Virus record (IMG/VR): IMGVR_UViG_3300045902_000666
Coordinates: 37,744 to 101,743 of that record
Reading direction: 5' to 3' (one strand)
DNA: 64,000 nucleotides
DNA from: a virus
Of the stretch, positions 31,509-39,382 are shown in pieces (the stretch's first letter is position 1; each line of letters starts with the position of its first letter). A program made the position numbers and the translations under genes. Below the pieces are notes generated by a model that searched no databases, was not told where the DNA came from, and worked only from the letters and a program-made list of their open reading frames with translations.

Positions 31509-31599
31509 ATAAAAATCAATTTTTTTTTAAAATTTTTTTGAGGGATTGGTGTAGAGAGTATTGTGAACTACCCGTTGCCTAAAGGCGAAGGGGCTTCAA

Positions 31600-31815
31600 A
31601 TAGAGGTAAATGAGAATATCACTTACATATTTTGAACTTTTCGTACTTCAACGATTCCTTTTCTCTGACAAGTCAGAGTTGTGCAGGACATCTCGATACG
31701 CTCAACAGGTCGTCCCAAACCTTGAACTTAATTCGCACAAATATTTTAATATGTTTGAAGGTTTTACGGAAACACAATTTTGTTTCCAACCAAAATACCT
31801 CAAAGAACTTATTTG
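31600..31815 (-). ncRNA. Structured RNA inside the IS relic
   Basis: Downstream of a host-type promoter: hairpins GGAAACA-6-TGTTTCC, GGAC...GTCC and CTCTGAC-TT-GTCAGAG, running into the right-end hairpin. Could be a stand-alone guide RNA (omega-RNA) usable by TnpB A in trans. Limits approximate. Confidence 0.4.
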
Positions 31816-31845
31816 CAAATATACAACAATTATTTCAAAATGCAA
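31816..31845 (-). promoter_or_regulatory. Host-type promoter inside the IS relic
   Basis: TTG, 19 bp, TATATTTG. Confidence 0.55.
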
Positions 31846-32420
31846 GTGATATTAGGAGGTCGCTTACATCCCCTTGCCTAAAGGCGAAGGGGTTTTACGC
31901 TCAAATAGATAAAAAATTTTGGACGTTGGGATAGTTTGGTTAAGCGACATCAATTTATCCTTACGCATAAAGTTTAGAGATTTACTGTAAGGTATGACCG
32001 TATACGTTTTAAGTCTATATACATCGACTGTAGCTTAGTAAGGTCAGCTAACTTTACCCTACGCTTTAGGATTCGTAACTCCCACATGGCTTTTGTAGTC
32101 ACAGAAAAAGCGTGAACCGTTTCTGCCCTCTAATCAGCTTCACAGGAATGGCCTCCACTGATTAAACCGTACAACTTCATTAGACTTTCATCCTCCATTA
32201 TACAGCTTGTTTTCATGATATTTGTTTATACGAAGTATCTCAAACACCTTGCCACAACATTTCCAAAATTTCAATTACTCAAAGAACAATCATTATATAT
32301 AGTTGCAAATTTATAAAATCTTATGAATATAGAAAAATTTTTTTCATTTTTTTTATAAGTTGCTGATAATCAGATAGAAAAATTTTTTTTAATTTATTTT
32401 TACCTAACAAAAACACGACT

Positions 32421-32428
32421 CTATTTAT
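32421..32428 (+). promoter_or_regulatory. CTATTTAT box
   Basis: Upstream of the ATG at 32445. Confidence 0.5.
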
Positions 32429-32444
32429 TAATAAACTTTATCTT

Positions 32445-32690
32445 ATGAAAGAAGGCGGAGAAGAAACTAAAGAAAAAATCATTTCACCAAACCCTAAAGA
32501 CGGTGAAGTATACGAATTTGGCTACTTAATCGGAGTTATTTTAGATTATTATGAATCTTCTAAAAGTAAAGTAGAAGATGGTGAAGCATGGAAAAAAGGA
32601 ACTGTTTATGAAGAAAGAATAGTTCCCGAAGAAATTGATTCACATATCAAAAGAGCATTTGCAAAGCAGCTGAATAAATTTTGCAAATAA
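32445..32690 (+). CDS. Small acidic unknown protein
   Basis: 81 residues, Glu/Lys rich. Contains NPKDGEVYEFGYLIGVILDYYESS and ends in a basic helix (IKRAFAKQLNKFCK). No signal peptide. Divergent from the Ro60 region and followed 20 bp later by the PrsW-like gene; both have CTATTTAT-type boxes. Not recognised. Confidence 0.45.
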   Translation: MKEGGEETKEKIISPNPKDGEVYEFGYLIGVILDYYESSKSKVEDGEAWKKGTVYEERIVPEEIDSHIKRAFAKQLNKFCK

Positions 32691-32697
32691 TTTGATA

Positions 32698-32705
32698 TAT
32701 TTATA
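32698..32705 (+). promoter_or_regulatory. TATTTATA box
   Basis: Four bases upstream of the PrsW-like ATG. Confidence 0.45.
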
Positions 32706-32709
32706 GTAT

Positions 32710-33537
32710 ATGTTCCAGGACAACAACATATTACTATTAATATTTTCGTTTTTACCAGCGCTAATATATTCTTATGTTATAGCGTCTAACTCACCAGTAA
32801 ACTCCCTCAGTAAAAAAAGCAGTGTAGCTTATATTTCAATGGGATTTCTTTCTATTTTTTTTATTACAACTCTTCACTTTTTATTTCCACACTTTCACGA
32901 CCTAATGTTTGTGAATCCTATTGATTCAGTTGTAGTAGGAAATAAACTAATAGAAGTATATGAGCCAACTTTATCATCTATTGTAATACTAGCTTTTTTT
33001 CAAGTTGCTTTTTTTGAAGAGTTTTGTAAATGGGGAGCTTATAGAACCGGGTGTTATATTCGTGGAAAGTATAATAATTATGATGAACCATATGCAATAA
33101 TGTTTTATTCATGTATGGTCTCGGTAGGGTTTGCTTGTTTAGAAAACATACACTATGTTCAAAACGCTTTATTTGCTAATAATCAAATAGGCTCAAATAT
33201 AGACCCAGTTTATTTATTGTTTTTACGCTCTGTATCTGCAGTAATAATTCATATGGCATGTGGAATCATTTCAGGATTCTTTATGGCATTAGGAAGGAAG
33301 AAAAACGCTTTAATGAACTCTCTATATAATTTTATAGGTGTTATATCAGCATCTATAATACATGGTATTTATGATTTCAATTTAATGAAACCAAATAGCA
33401 ATAAAGATAATATAAAAATATTTGATGGTTTTGAAGTTCACTTCTCTAGCTTAATAATTATAGCAATGTGTTTGGTTTTGTGCTATATATTAGCCAGTAT
33501 CCTAAAAAAAGAAACTATTAAATCGCAGGAGATATAA
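32710..33537 (+). CDS. PrsW-like intramembrane metalloprotease
   Basis: 275 residues with about seven to eight membrane segments. Catalytic-site motifs of the PrsW/CPBP superfamily: FFEEFCKWGAYR (EExxK-type), FYSCMVSVGFACLENIHYV (second Glu), VIIHMACGIISGF (His) and ASIIHGIYDF (His, Asp). PrsW cleaves anti-sigma factors, and relatives include the CAAX protease/Abi family. In a phage it might act on a host membrane protein or give immunity to other phages or bacteriocins; the target is unknown. Confidence 0.8.
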   Translation: MFQDNNILLLIFSFLPALIYSYVIASNSPVNSLSKKSSVAYISMGFLSIFFITTLHFLFPHFHDLMFVNPIDSVVVGNKLIEVYEPTLSSIVILAFFQVAFFEEFCKWGAYRTGCYIRGKYNNYDEPYAIMFYSCMVSVGFACLENIHYVQNALFANNQIGSNIDPVYLLFLRSVSAVIIHMACGIISGFFMALGRKKNALMNSLYNFIGVISASIIHGIYDFNLMKPNSNKDNIKIFDGFEVHFSSLIIIAMCLVLCYILASILKKETIKSQEI

Positions 33538-34078
33538 TATTTTCATTTTTTATTTTAAAAAACAACTCTTCATACAAACAAGCAATTACATCCTGAAGGG
33601 TGAACTTAGTTTTTAATTCCAAAGTTGTGTATTCGTTATATTCAAGTTTCATTTTCTCATCTATGAGTACTGGAATATCTCCTATTTTTTCATAACCTAA
33701 ATCGCCACCCTCACACTCATTCAATGTAACAATTGGTGTTATGCATAGAAACTTAGTTTCATCATTTTCAACAAAATCATCACTTTCTATTGTGAAAGCT
33801 TTTGAAAAGGTTATTGATTTATACGGTTTATTAAATTTACCAATACTCGTAAAAGCTCTTAATGCTTCATATTCCTCTAAGTGATAGGCAGAGACATATT
33901 GCTTTAAACCATATAAAGAATGCAATAATTCACTTAGAACAATTCCATCTTCTAATGTAACATTTAAAGCTAGAAAACCCATAAGGTATTCATTTAAATT
34001 TTTTACTTCTTGTGTATTGACAAGAACACCATCTAAGTATAAATTTGAATCCCTACCTATCCTTAAAAAATTACTCAT
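33518..34078 (-). CDS. Unknown protein
   Basis: 186 residues, acidic, mixed alpha/beta. N-terminal LRIGRDSNLYLDGVLV and C-terminal KFTLQDVIACLYEELFFKI. Its 3' end overlaps the PrsW-like gene by 20 bp, and its start overlaps the stop of the ClpC-like gene by 4 bp, so it is translationally coupled to it. Could be an adaptor for the unfoldase (inference from coupling only). Confidence 0.45.
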   Translation of the reverse strand: MSNFLRIGRDSNLYLDGVLVNTQEVKNLNEYLMGFLALNVTLEDGIVLSELLHSLYGLKQYVSAYHLEEYEALRAFTSIGKFNKPYKSITFSKAFTIESDDFVENDETKFLCITPIVTLNECEGGDLGYEKIGDIPVLIDEKMKLEYNEYTTLELKTKFTLQDVIACLYEELFFKIKNENIISPAI

Positions 34079-36105
34079 AATTTCACAACAACTTTATTGT
34101 TATCCTTTCTATCCATATTCAATTTTAACACAGAACCAACTGCAGGTTTTTCTAATAATATAAACTTAGCTATAGTTGTTTCTATGTAAGTGGTAATAGC
34201 TCTTTTTAGTGGTCTTGCGCCATAATCTTTATCATAACCATTATCTAATAAGAATTTTTTAACAGAAGAGCCTATATTTAATTTATAACCTTTATTTGAA
34301 ATTCTATCAACAACCTTTTTAAGTTCATTATCAACAATCTTCATAATATTATCTTCTGTTAAAGGCTTAAATACAACTTTTTCATCTATCCTGTTAATTA
34401 ATTCTGGTCTAAAATGCTTCTTCAATTCACCCATAACCTTATCAACAATATCATCATTTTGATTGCTTCCAACTAAACCAAAACCAAGTTTTCTTTCAGA
34501 AAGAATTTTTTCAGTTCCAATATTAGAAGTTAATATGATAATAGTGTTTTTAAAATTAATTTCCTTACCATGTGAATCAGTTAATTTACCTTCATCTAAT
34601 ACCTGCAACAAAATATTATAAATATCTGGATGAGCTTTTTCTATTTCATCAAATAAAAGCACACAATATGGTTTGTTCTTTATTTTTTCAGTAAGTATAC
34701 CTTTTTCTTCATGACCAACATAACCTGGAGGTGAGCCTATTAATTTTGTTACATTAAACTTCTCCATATATTCAGACATATCAAATCTTACAAACGACTC
34801 ATCAGTGTCAAATAAATATTTAGCAAGTGTCTTAGCTAAATAAGTTTTACCAACACCAGTACTTCCTAAAAATAAAAATGAAGATATTGGTTTGTCTGGG
34901 TCTTGGATACCTATTCTTGAACGCTGTATAGCGTCTACGATTTTATGAACTGCCTCATCTTGTCCAATAACCGTTTCAGTTAAATATTTCTCCATAGAAA
35001 TTAACTTTTCATTTTCCGAGTCAGTTAATTTATTTAAAGGTATTCCAGTATGAGATGCAATAATTTTTGCTACATCTTCAATAGTAACAACAATTTTCAT
35101 CTCTTTCATTTTTTGTTGCCACTTAACATTCTCCTCTTCAATTAAAGCTTGTGTTTCTCTTTCTTTATCTCGATATGTTGCAGCTCCTTCATAATCCTGA
35201 ATCTTTGCTGCTTCTTTTTTCTTATCTCTGATTTCTACCAAAAGATTTTCTAATCTTTTAATTTCTTCTGGAAGTGTTACGTTTTTAAGTTTAACCATTG
35301 AACCAACCTCATCAAGTAAGTCAATTGCTTTATCCGGGAAATTTCTATATGTAACATATCTATCAGAAAGTTCAACACACTTTTCAAGAACTTCATCAGA
35401 ATAAGATACAGCATGATAATCTTCATACTTATTTCTTATTTGTTTTAAAATCTGAAGAGTTTCAACTTTGGTTGGTATATTTACATAAACCTTTTGAAAT
35501 CTTCTTTCTAAAGCGCTATCTGATTCAATAACCTTTTTATATTCATCTACAGTAGTAGCTCCGATACATCTCATATCTCCTCTAGCTAAAGCAGGTTTAA
35601 TAATATTTGCTGCATCCATAGAACCAGAGGCCCCACCTGCACCAATTACATTGTGAATTTCATCAATAAAAATAATAATATCAGGATTTCGTTGAACCTC
35701 TTTTATAATCTCTTCCATTCTCTGTTCAAACTCTCCTCTGTATTTAGTACCAGAAACAATTGAAGTTAGGTTTAATTCAATTATCTTTTTATTAAAAAGC
35801 CATCTATCAACTTCTTTATTAAAAATTCTAAGAGCTAAACCTTCAGCAATGGCAGTTTTACCAACACCACTTTCACCTACTAATATTGGATTATTCTTTT
35901 TCCTTTTATTAAGAATTTGTATTGTTTGGTCAATTTCACTTTCTCTTCCAATAACGGGGTCTAATTTCCCAAGAGAAGCTAACTTAGTTAAATCTTTACC
36001 AAAGTGGTCTAATACAGGAGTATTTGACTTGCTATTTTTTTTGAGCTTATCTGAACTTGGCTCCTCATCTTCAGAACCATCAAATGCTCTTCTTCCTTTA
36101 TCCAT
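34075..36105 (-). CDS. ClpC/ClpA-like AAA+ unfoldase
   Basis: 676 residues from MDKGRRAFDG. Two AAA+ modules: D1 with GESGVGKT (77-84), FIDEIHNV; a short middle domain with a UVR-like KIQDYEGAATYRDKE; D2 with GSTGVGKT, LLFDEIEKAHP and the sensor region PELINRIDEKVVF. The N-terminal Clp repeat domain is absent. A LGFGLVGSN loop is present where ClpC and ClpA carry the (I/L)GF tripeptide that docks on ClpP. Probably unfolds selected proteins into host ClpP. A TAAATTTG box lies close upstream. Confidence 0.9.
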   Translation of the reverse strand: MDKGRRAFDGSEDEEPSSDKLKKNSKSNTPVLDHFGKDLTKLASLGKLDPVIGRESEIDQTIQILNKRKKNNPILVGESGVGKTAIAEGLALRIFNKEVDRWLFNKKIIELNLTSIVSGTKYRGEFEQRMEEIIKEVQRNPDIIIFIDEIHNVIGAGGASGSMDAANIIKPALARGDMRCIGATTVDEYKKVIESDSALERRFQKVYVNIPTKVETLQILKQIRNKYEDYHAVSYSDEVLEKCVELSDRYVTYRNFPDKAIDLLDEVGSMVKLKNVTLPEEIKRLENLLVEIRDKKKEAAKIQDYEGAATYRDKERETQALIEEENVKWQQKMKEMKIVVTIEDVAKIIASHTGIPLNKLTDSENEKLISMEKYLTETVIGQDEAVHKIVDAIQRSRIGIQDPDKPISSFLFLGSTGVGKTYLAKTLAKYLFDTDESFVRFDMSEYMEKFNVTKLIGSPPGYVGHEEKGILTEKIKNKPYCVLLFDEIEKAHPDIYNILLQVLDEGKLTDSHGKEINFKNTIIILTSNIGTEKILSERKLGFGLVGSNQNDDIVDKVMGELKKHFRPELINRIDEKVVFKPLTEDNIMKIVDNELKKVVDRISNKGYKLNIGSSVKKFLLDNGYDKDYGARPLKRAITTYIETTIAKFILLEKPAVGSVLKLNMDRKDNNKVVVKL

Positions 36106-36161
36106 AAAAAACAAATTTATTTTGTGAAATATAAAAATTTTACTGGAAAAAACAAAATATT

Positions 36162-36356
36162 TTATTTCTTTGGAACAAGTTCTATAAAAACGATGTTTTC
36201 ATTGTCTTTATCTACTTTAATAGAAAGTATATCGAACTTATTAACAGAATAGGCCTCTCTGATTCTATCCCAAATATAATCAAAACCCTTTTTATCTATC
36301 TCCTTGGGAGAAACTTCTAGAACGTATTTTTCCAAGCTTCTTTGAATTAATCTCAT
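36162..36356 (-). CDS. Small unknown late protein
   Basis: 64 residues beginning MRLIQRSLEKYVLE, a basic amphipathic helix similar to the putative head-targeting start of other late genes; then a small alpha/beta part (FDYIWDRIREA, NIVFIELVPKK). TATTTAT box 17 bp upstream. Unknown function. Confidence 0.5.
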   Translation of the reverse strand: MRLIQRSLEKYVLEVSPKEIDKKGFDYIWDRIREAYSVNKFDILSIKVDKDNENIVFIELVPKK

Positions 36357-36372
36357 GGCCCACTATTTATCA

Positions 36373-36379
36373 ATAAATA
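36373..36379 (-). promoter_or_regulatory. TATTTAT box
   Basis: Upstream of the ATG at 36356; forms a small palindrome with an adjacent ATAAATA. Confidence 0.4.
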
Positions 36380-36418
36380 ATGATACAAAAAATTAAAAGA
36401 AGGATAAACGAATAAAAT

Positions 36419-36745
36419 TTATTTGTTGAGATTAGAGTAAAATTTATAATCTTGTTTAAGATTTTCTATTACTCTTTGAGCTAATTCCAAAACACTAAAA
36501 GATGGATTTCTATCTTTTTCTATTTTTAAACCTAAATTAAACTCTTCCTGAGGAAATTGTTGTAAATCTTGATTGGTAGAAATATGATTCCAGGCATCAA
36601 AATAAACACTTTCTGGGTTTTGTTCTTCCGGGAGAGTTTGGTCTAAATATGGGAATTTATTCATTCCGTAATTATAGACTGGAGTATTCTGATAATACTC
36701 TTCAATAACTTTTCTTATCGTATGTCTTAAACGAAAATTGCCCAT
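36419..36745 (-). CDS. Small unknown late protein with capsid-targeting-like N-terminus
   Basis: 108 residues. N-terminus FRLRHTIRKVIEEYYQ is the shared basic helix; the remainder is acidic and Gln/Asn rich. Its start codon lies within one arm of a 14-bp hairpin whose loop holds the TATTTATA box, so transcripts coming from upstream should hide the start while those begun at the box should not. Confidence 0.5.
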   Translation of the reverse strand: MGNFRLRHTIRKVIEEYYQNTPVYNYGMNKFPYLDQTLPEEQNPESVYFDAWNHISTNQDLQQFPQEEFNLGLKIEKDRNPSFSVLELAQRVIENLKQDYKFYSNLNK

Positions 36746-36768
36746 ATGATATAAATATGGGCAATTTT
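36734..36768 (-). promoter_or_regulatory. Hairpin covering a start codon, with TATTTATA box in the loop
   Basis: AAAATTGCCCATAT - 7 nt - ATATGGGCAATTTT. The box is at 36750-36757 and the ATG at 36743-36745 is in the 3' arm. It can also serve as terminator for the 44-residue gene upstream. Confidence 0.65.
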
Positions 36769-36771
36769 CTA

Positions 36772-36906
36772 TTATCTTTCAAGAAGCCTTTCTAAGGCTT
36801 TAATTTTTTTATCTATTTCATCAAAAAACTTCTGGTCTAAAACTTCTACTCTGTCAATTTTTGCCGCTATATTAGGATGGTTCTCTATAAGATATGAGAT
36901 TTTCAT
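36772..36906 (-). CDS. Small helical 44-residue protein
   Basis: Reads MKISYLIENHPNIAAKIDRV... ending RLLER, one to two helices. Starts 8 bp after the RadA-like stop and probably belongs to that transcript. Not recognised. Confidence 0.45.
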   Translation of the reverse strand: MKISYLIENHPNIAAKIDRVEVLDQKFFDEIDKKIKALERLLER

Positions 36907-36913
36907 GTTTCGC

Positions 36914-37879
36914 TTATTGCGATACCTTCTCAGTTGATTTTTCAACACTATTCTCTTTAGACAACTCAATTTCATACTTATCAGAAAGTTCCTTAATTAT
37001 TTTTGTATACTCTATAATTGCTTCAAATTCGTTTGAAAATTTTGAAGAATTTTCGTATAAATATTCAATTTTTTTAGAAAGCTCTTTTTTAAAGGTTAAA
37101 TAATTTTTATGATTTTTATTTATTCCGTTTAAGTATGTTGCAATACTACCACGAATAATTTCTGCAAAAGTAATGTTTTCTTTTTTATTTTCAAACTCTT
37201 CTACTGAATAAAATTTTAAAGTTTCTGAAGAATCCAAAATTTCATAATACAGCTTATCCAACTTGCCCATTCTATTCTTGGTGGTTTCAATGGTTCTTGT
37301 GTTTTTCTTTTTATCATAAACCATGTGAACATGAGCATCTGCATCATGCTTTAAAAAGTTAGCACCCTGAAAATCTCCATCCTTTGTAACTTGTCCAATA
37401 ATGATAACAATACCATTTTTTCTATCTTTCCAAGACATAAGGATAGAGTAGATATGTCTCATTGCAGCCTCTAATGACATACCTTGTTTTGTATAATCTT
37501 CAGCTATACGTTGGATTGAGTCTAAAATCAAAATCTTGATGTCTGAACGACTCTCTACCATCTTCATAAACCCATCCATATGAGGAAAGTCTTTAACATC
37601 CGCAATATAAGCATTGCTATGTTTTATATCCAAACGCAATGTTTGTTTTTTAACAAGAGAACTTAACATTTCTCTTGAATAAAATACAGAAACGTATTCA
37701 GAAATAAGAGATTGTAATTTCTTACACAAAGTTGTTTTACCAGCTCCAGAAGTACCAGTAAGGAAAATCAAATTAGCCCATTCAATACCCCCTTGAGCAG
37801 AGAAAAGGTTATCCAATTTATCATCCCCAATCTTAACCGATGGAGTTGAAATAATCTGAACTTGTGAATAATTTTTCAT
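36914..37879 (-). CDS. RadA/Sms-like RecA-fold ATPase
   Basis: About 321 residues from MKNYSQ; an upstream ATG at 37900 would lie at or before the predicted transcript start. Walker A TGTSGAGKTTL, Walker B ILILDSIQRIA, and the RadA marks IIIGQVTKDGDFQGANFLKHDADAHVH and KNRMG (KNRFG in RadA). It has neither the zinc finger nor the Lon-like C-terminus of RadA; instead the C-terminus is a coiled coil. RadA promotes branch migration as a ring helicase, so a recombination or replication role is likely. Confidence 0.75.
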   Translation of the reverse strand: MKNYSQVQIISTPSVKIGDDKLDNLFSAQGGIEWANLIFLTGTSGAGKTTLCKKLQSLISEYVSVFYSREMLSSLVKKQTLRLDIKHSNAYIADVKDFPHMDGFMKMVESRSDIKILILDSIQRIAEDYTKQGMSLEAAMRHIYSILMSWKDRKNGIVIIIGQVTKDGDFQGANFLKHDADAHVHMVYDKKKNTRTIETTKNRMGKLDKLYYEILDSSETLKFYSVEEFENKKENITFAEIIRGSIATYLNGINKNHKNYLTFKKELSKKIEYLYENSSKFSNEFEAIIEYTKIIKELSDKYEIELSKENSVEKSTEKVSQ

Positions 37880-37903
37880 TGTCTTTGCGTTTGTTTTCAT
37901 ATT

Positions 37904-37932
37904 ATTATACGCAAAGTGCCCGAAAAGGTTCC
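37904..37932 (-). promoter_or_regulatory. Phage-type promoter
   Basis: GGAAC, 18 bp, GCG-TATAAT for the RadA-like gene. Confidence 0.75.
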
Positions 37933-37939
37933 AAAAAGA

Positions 37940-39340
37940 TTAATTTTTTTGTAAAATCTGGATTTTATTCTTAGCTGTATTGTAATCCTTTAAGAACGAA
38001 TGTTTTGTATTTTTTTGTATGTTTATAAGCTTGAAAACCACACAAATAACTAGGAAATTCTTTATTTCAGAATCTTCGGCCTGAATACCACTCTTTCTTA
38101 TGCTTTCACAAAAATCTTGATAAAATGGCACATCATCGCCTGGGGTTTTTAAACCATTAGAATATAAAACATCAAGTAATAAAGGATATTTGTCGTTTTG
38201 AGATTGTATAGAAAGGTCATTAATTTTTTTAATAGCCTCCATATCTTCTTCAGTTGGAGATGTTAACTCTTCTATTTGTGTAGGCTGAATGTTTGCAAAA
38301 TCATCTACTTGTTCACTTTGAGTTTGCTCTTCAATTGCACTTCGAGGTTCTTCCTCAGCTTTAAATTCCCCGGAATCTGTTGAAACGTATGTCATCACAT
38401 CATTTTCTTCACTACCACTTTCTTCTTCTTTTATTTCTTCAGATTTACCATTGAACAATTTTTTAACAGTCCAATTACTTTTAGGTTTTTTTACTTTAAA
38501 CAATTCACCTATAGGTTCACCTTCTTCTGGGGAACCTTCTTTCCAAGAATCTAATATAACTTTGTTTGTGGCTATAACCAAAACAACGGCCAGTGGGTCA
38601 AAAACAAATATTAATAAAAACATGAAAAAGTTAACAACACTATCCATGCTTGTATTAAAAAGATTTGCTATATATTGCAAAGGGGCCGCTTCTCCTTTTA
38701 AATTTTCAGCTTCTTTTCCATTTACATCTAATTCTAATTTTGAAATTTCTTCATTGTAACCATTTACAACATTTAACAAACTATCAGATTCTCTTGTCAG
38801 TTTTTTTATTTCAACATCTGCATCTTTGATTTGCCCTTCTACTATTTTAGCCTGCTTATAATATCTTCTTGCATAAAGTGAATCCAAACGAACTTCTTGA
38901 GATGTTCTTAAATTATTAAGAGATGTTATCCTCTCATTTTTCTTTTTAATATTTTCTTCAGTATTTTTTATTCTTTCTTTAAACTGCTCTGTTTTTTTAT
39001 CAAGCAAAGAAATTTCACCTTGTGATATTTGTAATTTAGAAGAAGTTTCAGCATAAGCCCCAGATAAATAACCATAAATACCAGCTGAAGTAATCGCCAT
39101 TAAAACAACTAAGGCACTTATCAAATAAGTTTTCTCTAAAGCTTTTATTTTCTTCCAATATCTATAAACATAAGAAGCAACTACAAGTTTAGAAAATTCT
39201 AAAACTGCAGCCATAACCATAATAGAAATAGCTGAACCAGCAAATAATTTACCTAAACCAGTTACAGAAAAATAAGCCGCTATAGCGGCAGTGGCGAAAG
39301 CTGAAAATCCTAATAAATATGGGAACTTACTTTTTTTCAT
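37940..39340 (-). CDS. Conserved phage membrane protein with coiled coil
   Basis: 466 residues. Four membrane segments: about 10-30, 35-55, 70-92, then a coiled coil (about 100-205) and a fourth segment around 235-260. The N-terminus (FSVTGLGKLFAG, EFSKLVVASYVYRYW, ITSAGIYGYLSGAY) is a pattern I recall in many large phages with no known role. The C-terminal 170 residues are acidic linker plus a small domain. A TAAATTTG host-type -7 box lies 6 bp upstream of the ATG. Confidence 0.6.
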   Translation of the reverse strand: MKKSKFPYLLGFSAFATAAIAAYFSVTGLGKLFAGSAISIMVMAAVLEFSKLVVASYVYRYWKKIKALEKTYLISALVVLMAITSAGIYGYLSGAYAETSSKLQISQGEISLLDKKTEQFKERIKNTEENIKKKNERITSLNNLRTSQEVRLDSLYARRYYKQAKIVEGQIKDADVEIKKLTRESDSLLNVVNGYNEEISKLELDVNGKEAENLKGEAAPLQYIANLFNTSMDSVVNFFMFLLIFVFDPLAVVLVIATNKVILDSWKEGSPEEGEPIGELFKVKKPKSNWTVKKLFNGKSEEIKEEESGSEENDVMTYVSTDSGEFKAEEEPRSAIEEQTQSEQVDDFANIQPTQIEELTSPTEEDMEAIKKINDLSIQSQNDKYPLLLDVLYSNGLKTPGDDVPFYQDFCESIRKSGIQAEDSEIKNFLVICVVFKLINIQKNTKHSFLKDYNTAKNKIQILQKN

Positions 39341-39382
39341 ACTACCAAATTTATTTAATTTTAAGATTAAAACAAAGAGAAT

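Larger units (their letters stand above)
31563..31909 (-). mobile_element. tnpB-less IS605-type relic (MITE-like)
   Basis: About 347 bp. Right end GAAGCCC...TCGCC-TTTA-GGC...GGGTAGTTCAC matches the right end of element A; left end GAGCGTAAA...GGGATGTAAGCGACCT matches that of element A (GAGCGAAA...GGGATGAAAGCGACCT). The left boundary is less sure and the flanking target reads TTTTA. Inside there is a host-type promoter and hairpins but no ORF. Confidence 0.7.
31541..32290 (-). ncRNA. Y-RNA-like gene 3, interrupted (approximate ends)
   Basis: 5' arm GTTGTGGCAAGGTGTTTGAG-ATACTTCG (32231-32258) matches copies 1 and 2; the 3' arm is AATACTCTCTACACCAATCC (31542-31562), giving GGTGT/ACACC and GAGA/TCTC pairs. 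Between them lie about 320 nt with several hairpins (TAATCAG/CTGATTA, CCTTAC/GTAAGG, TAGCT/AGCTA) and the tnpB-less IS relic. No convincing ORF in the whole 31112-32444 gap. Confidence 0.45.

Noticed and set aside
31591-31893. Two copies of a CCTTGCC/GGCGAAGGGG-type hairpin looked like a CRISPR or tandem repeat.
   Set aside because: They are the left and right ends of an IS605-type relic, not a spaced array.
31610-31934. Open frames of 79-101 codons on the plus strand in the Ro60 upstream region.
   Set aside because: They lie in the IS relic and RNA region, have no recognisable composition or promoter, and run against the RNA genes.
32180-32215. GGAGGATGAAAGTCTAATG resembled the left end of element A, suggesting a further IS remnant.
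   Set aside because: Similarity is short and there is no matching right end.
31927-32240. The long third RNA was considered as a group I or group II intron.
   Set aside because: I could not find the conserved P/Q/R/S or domain V sequences, nor split exons.
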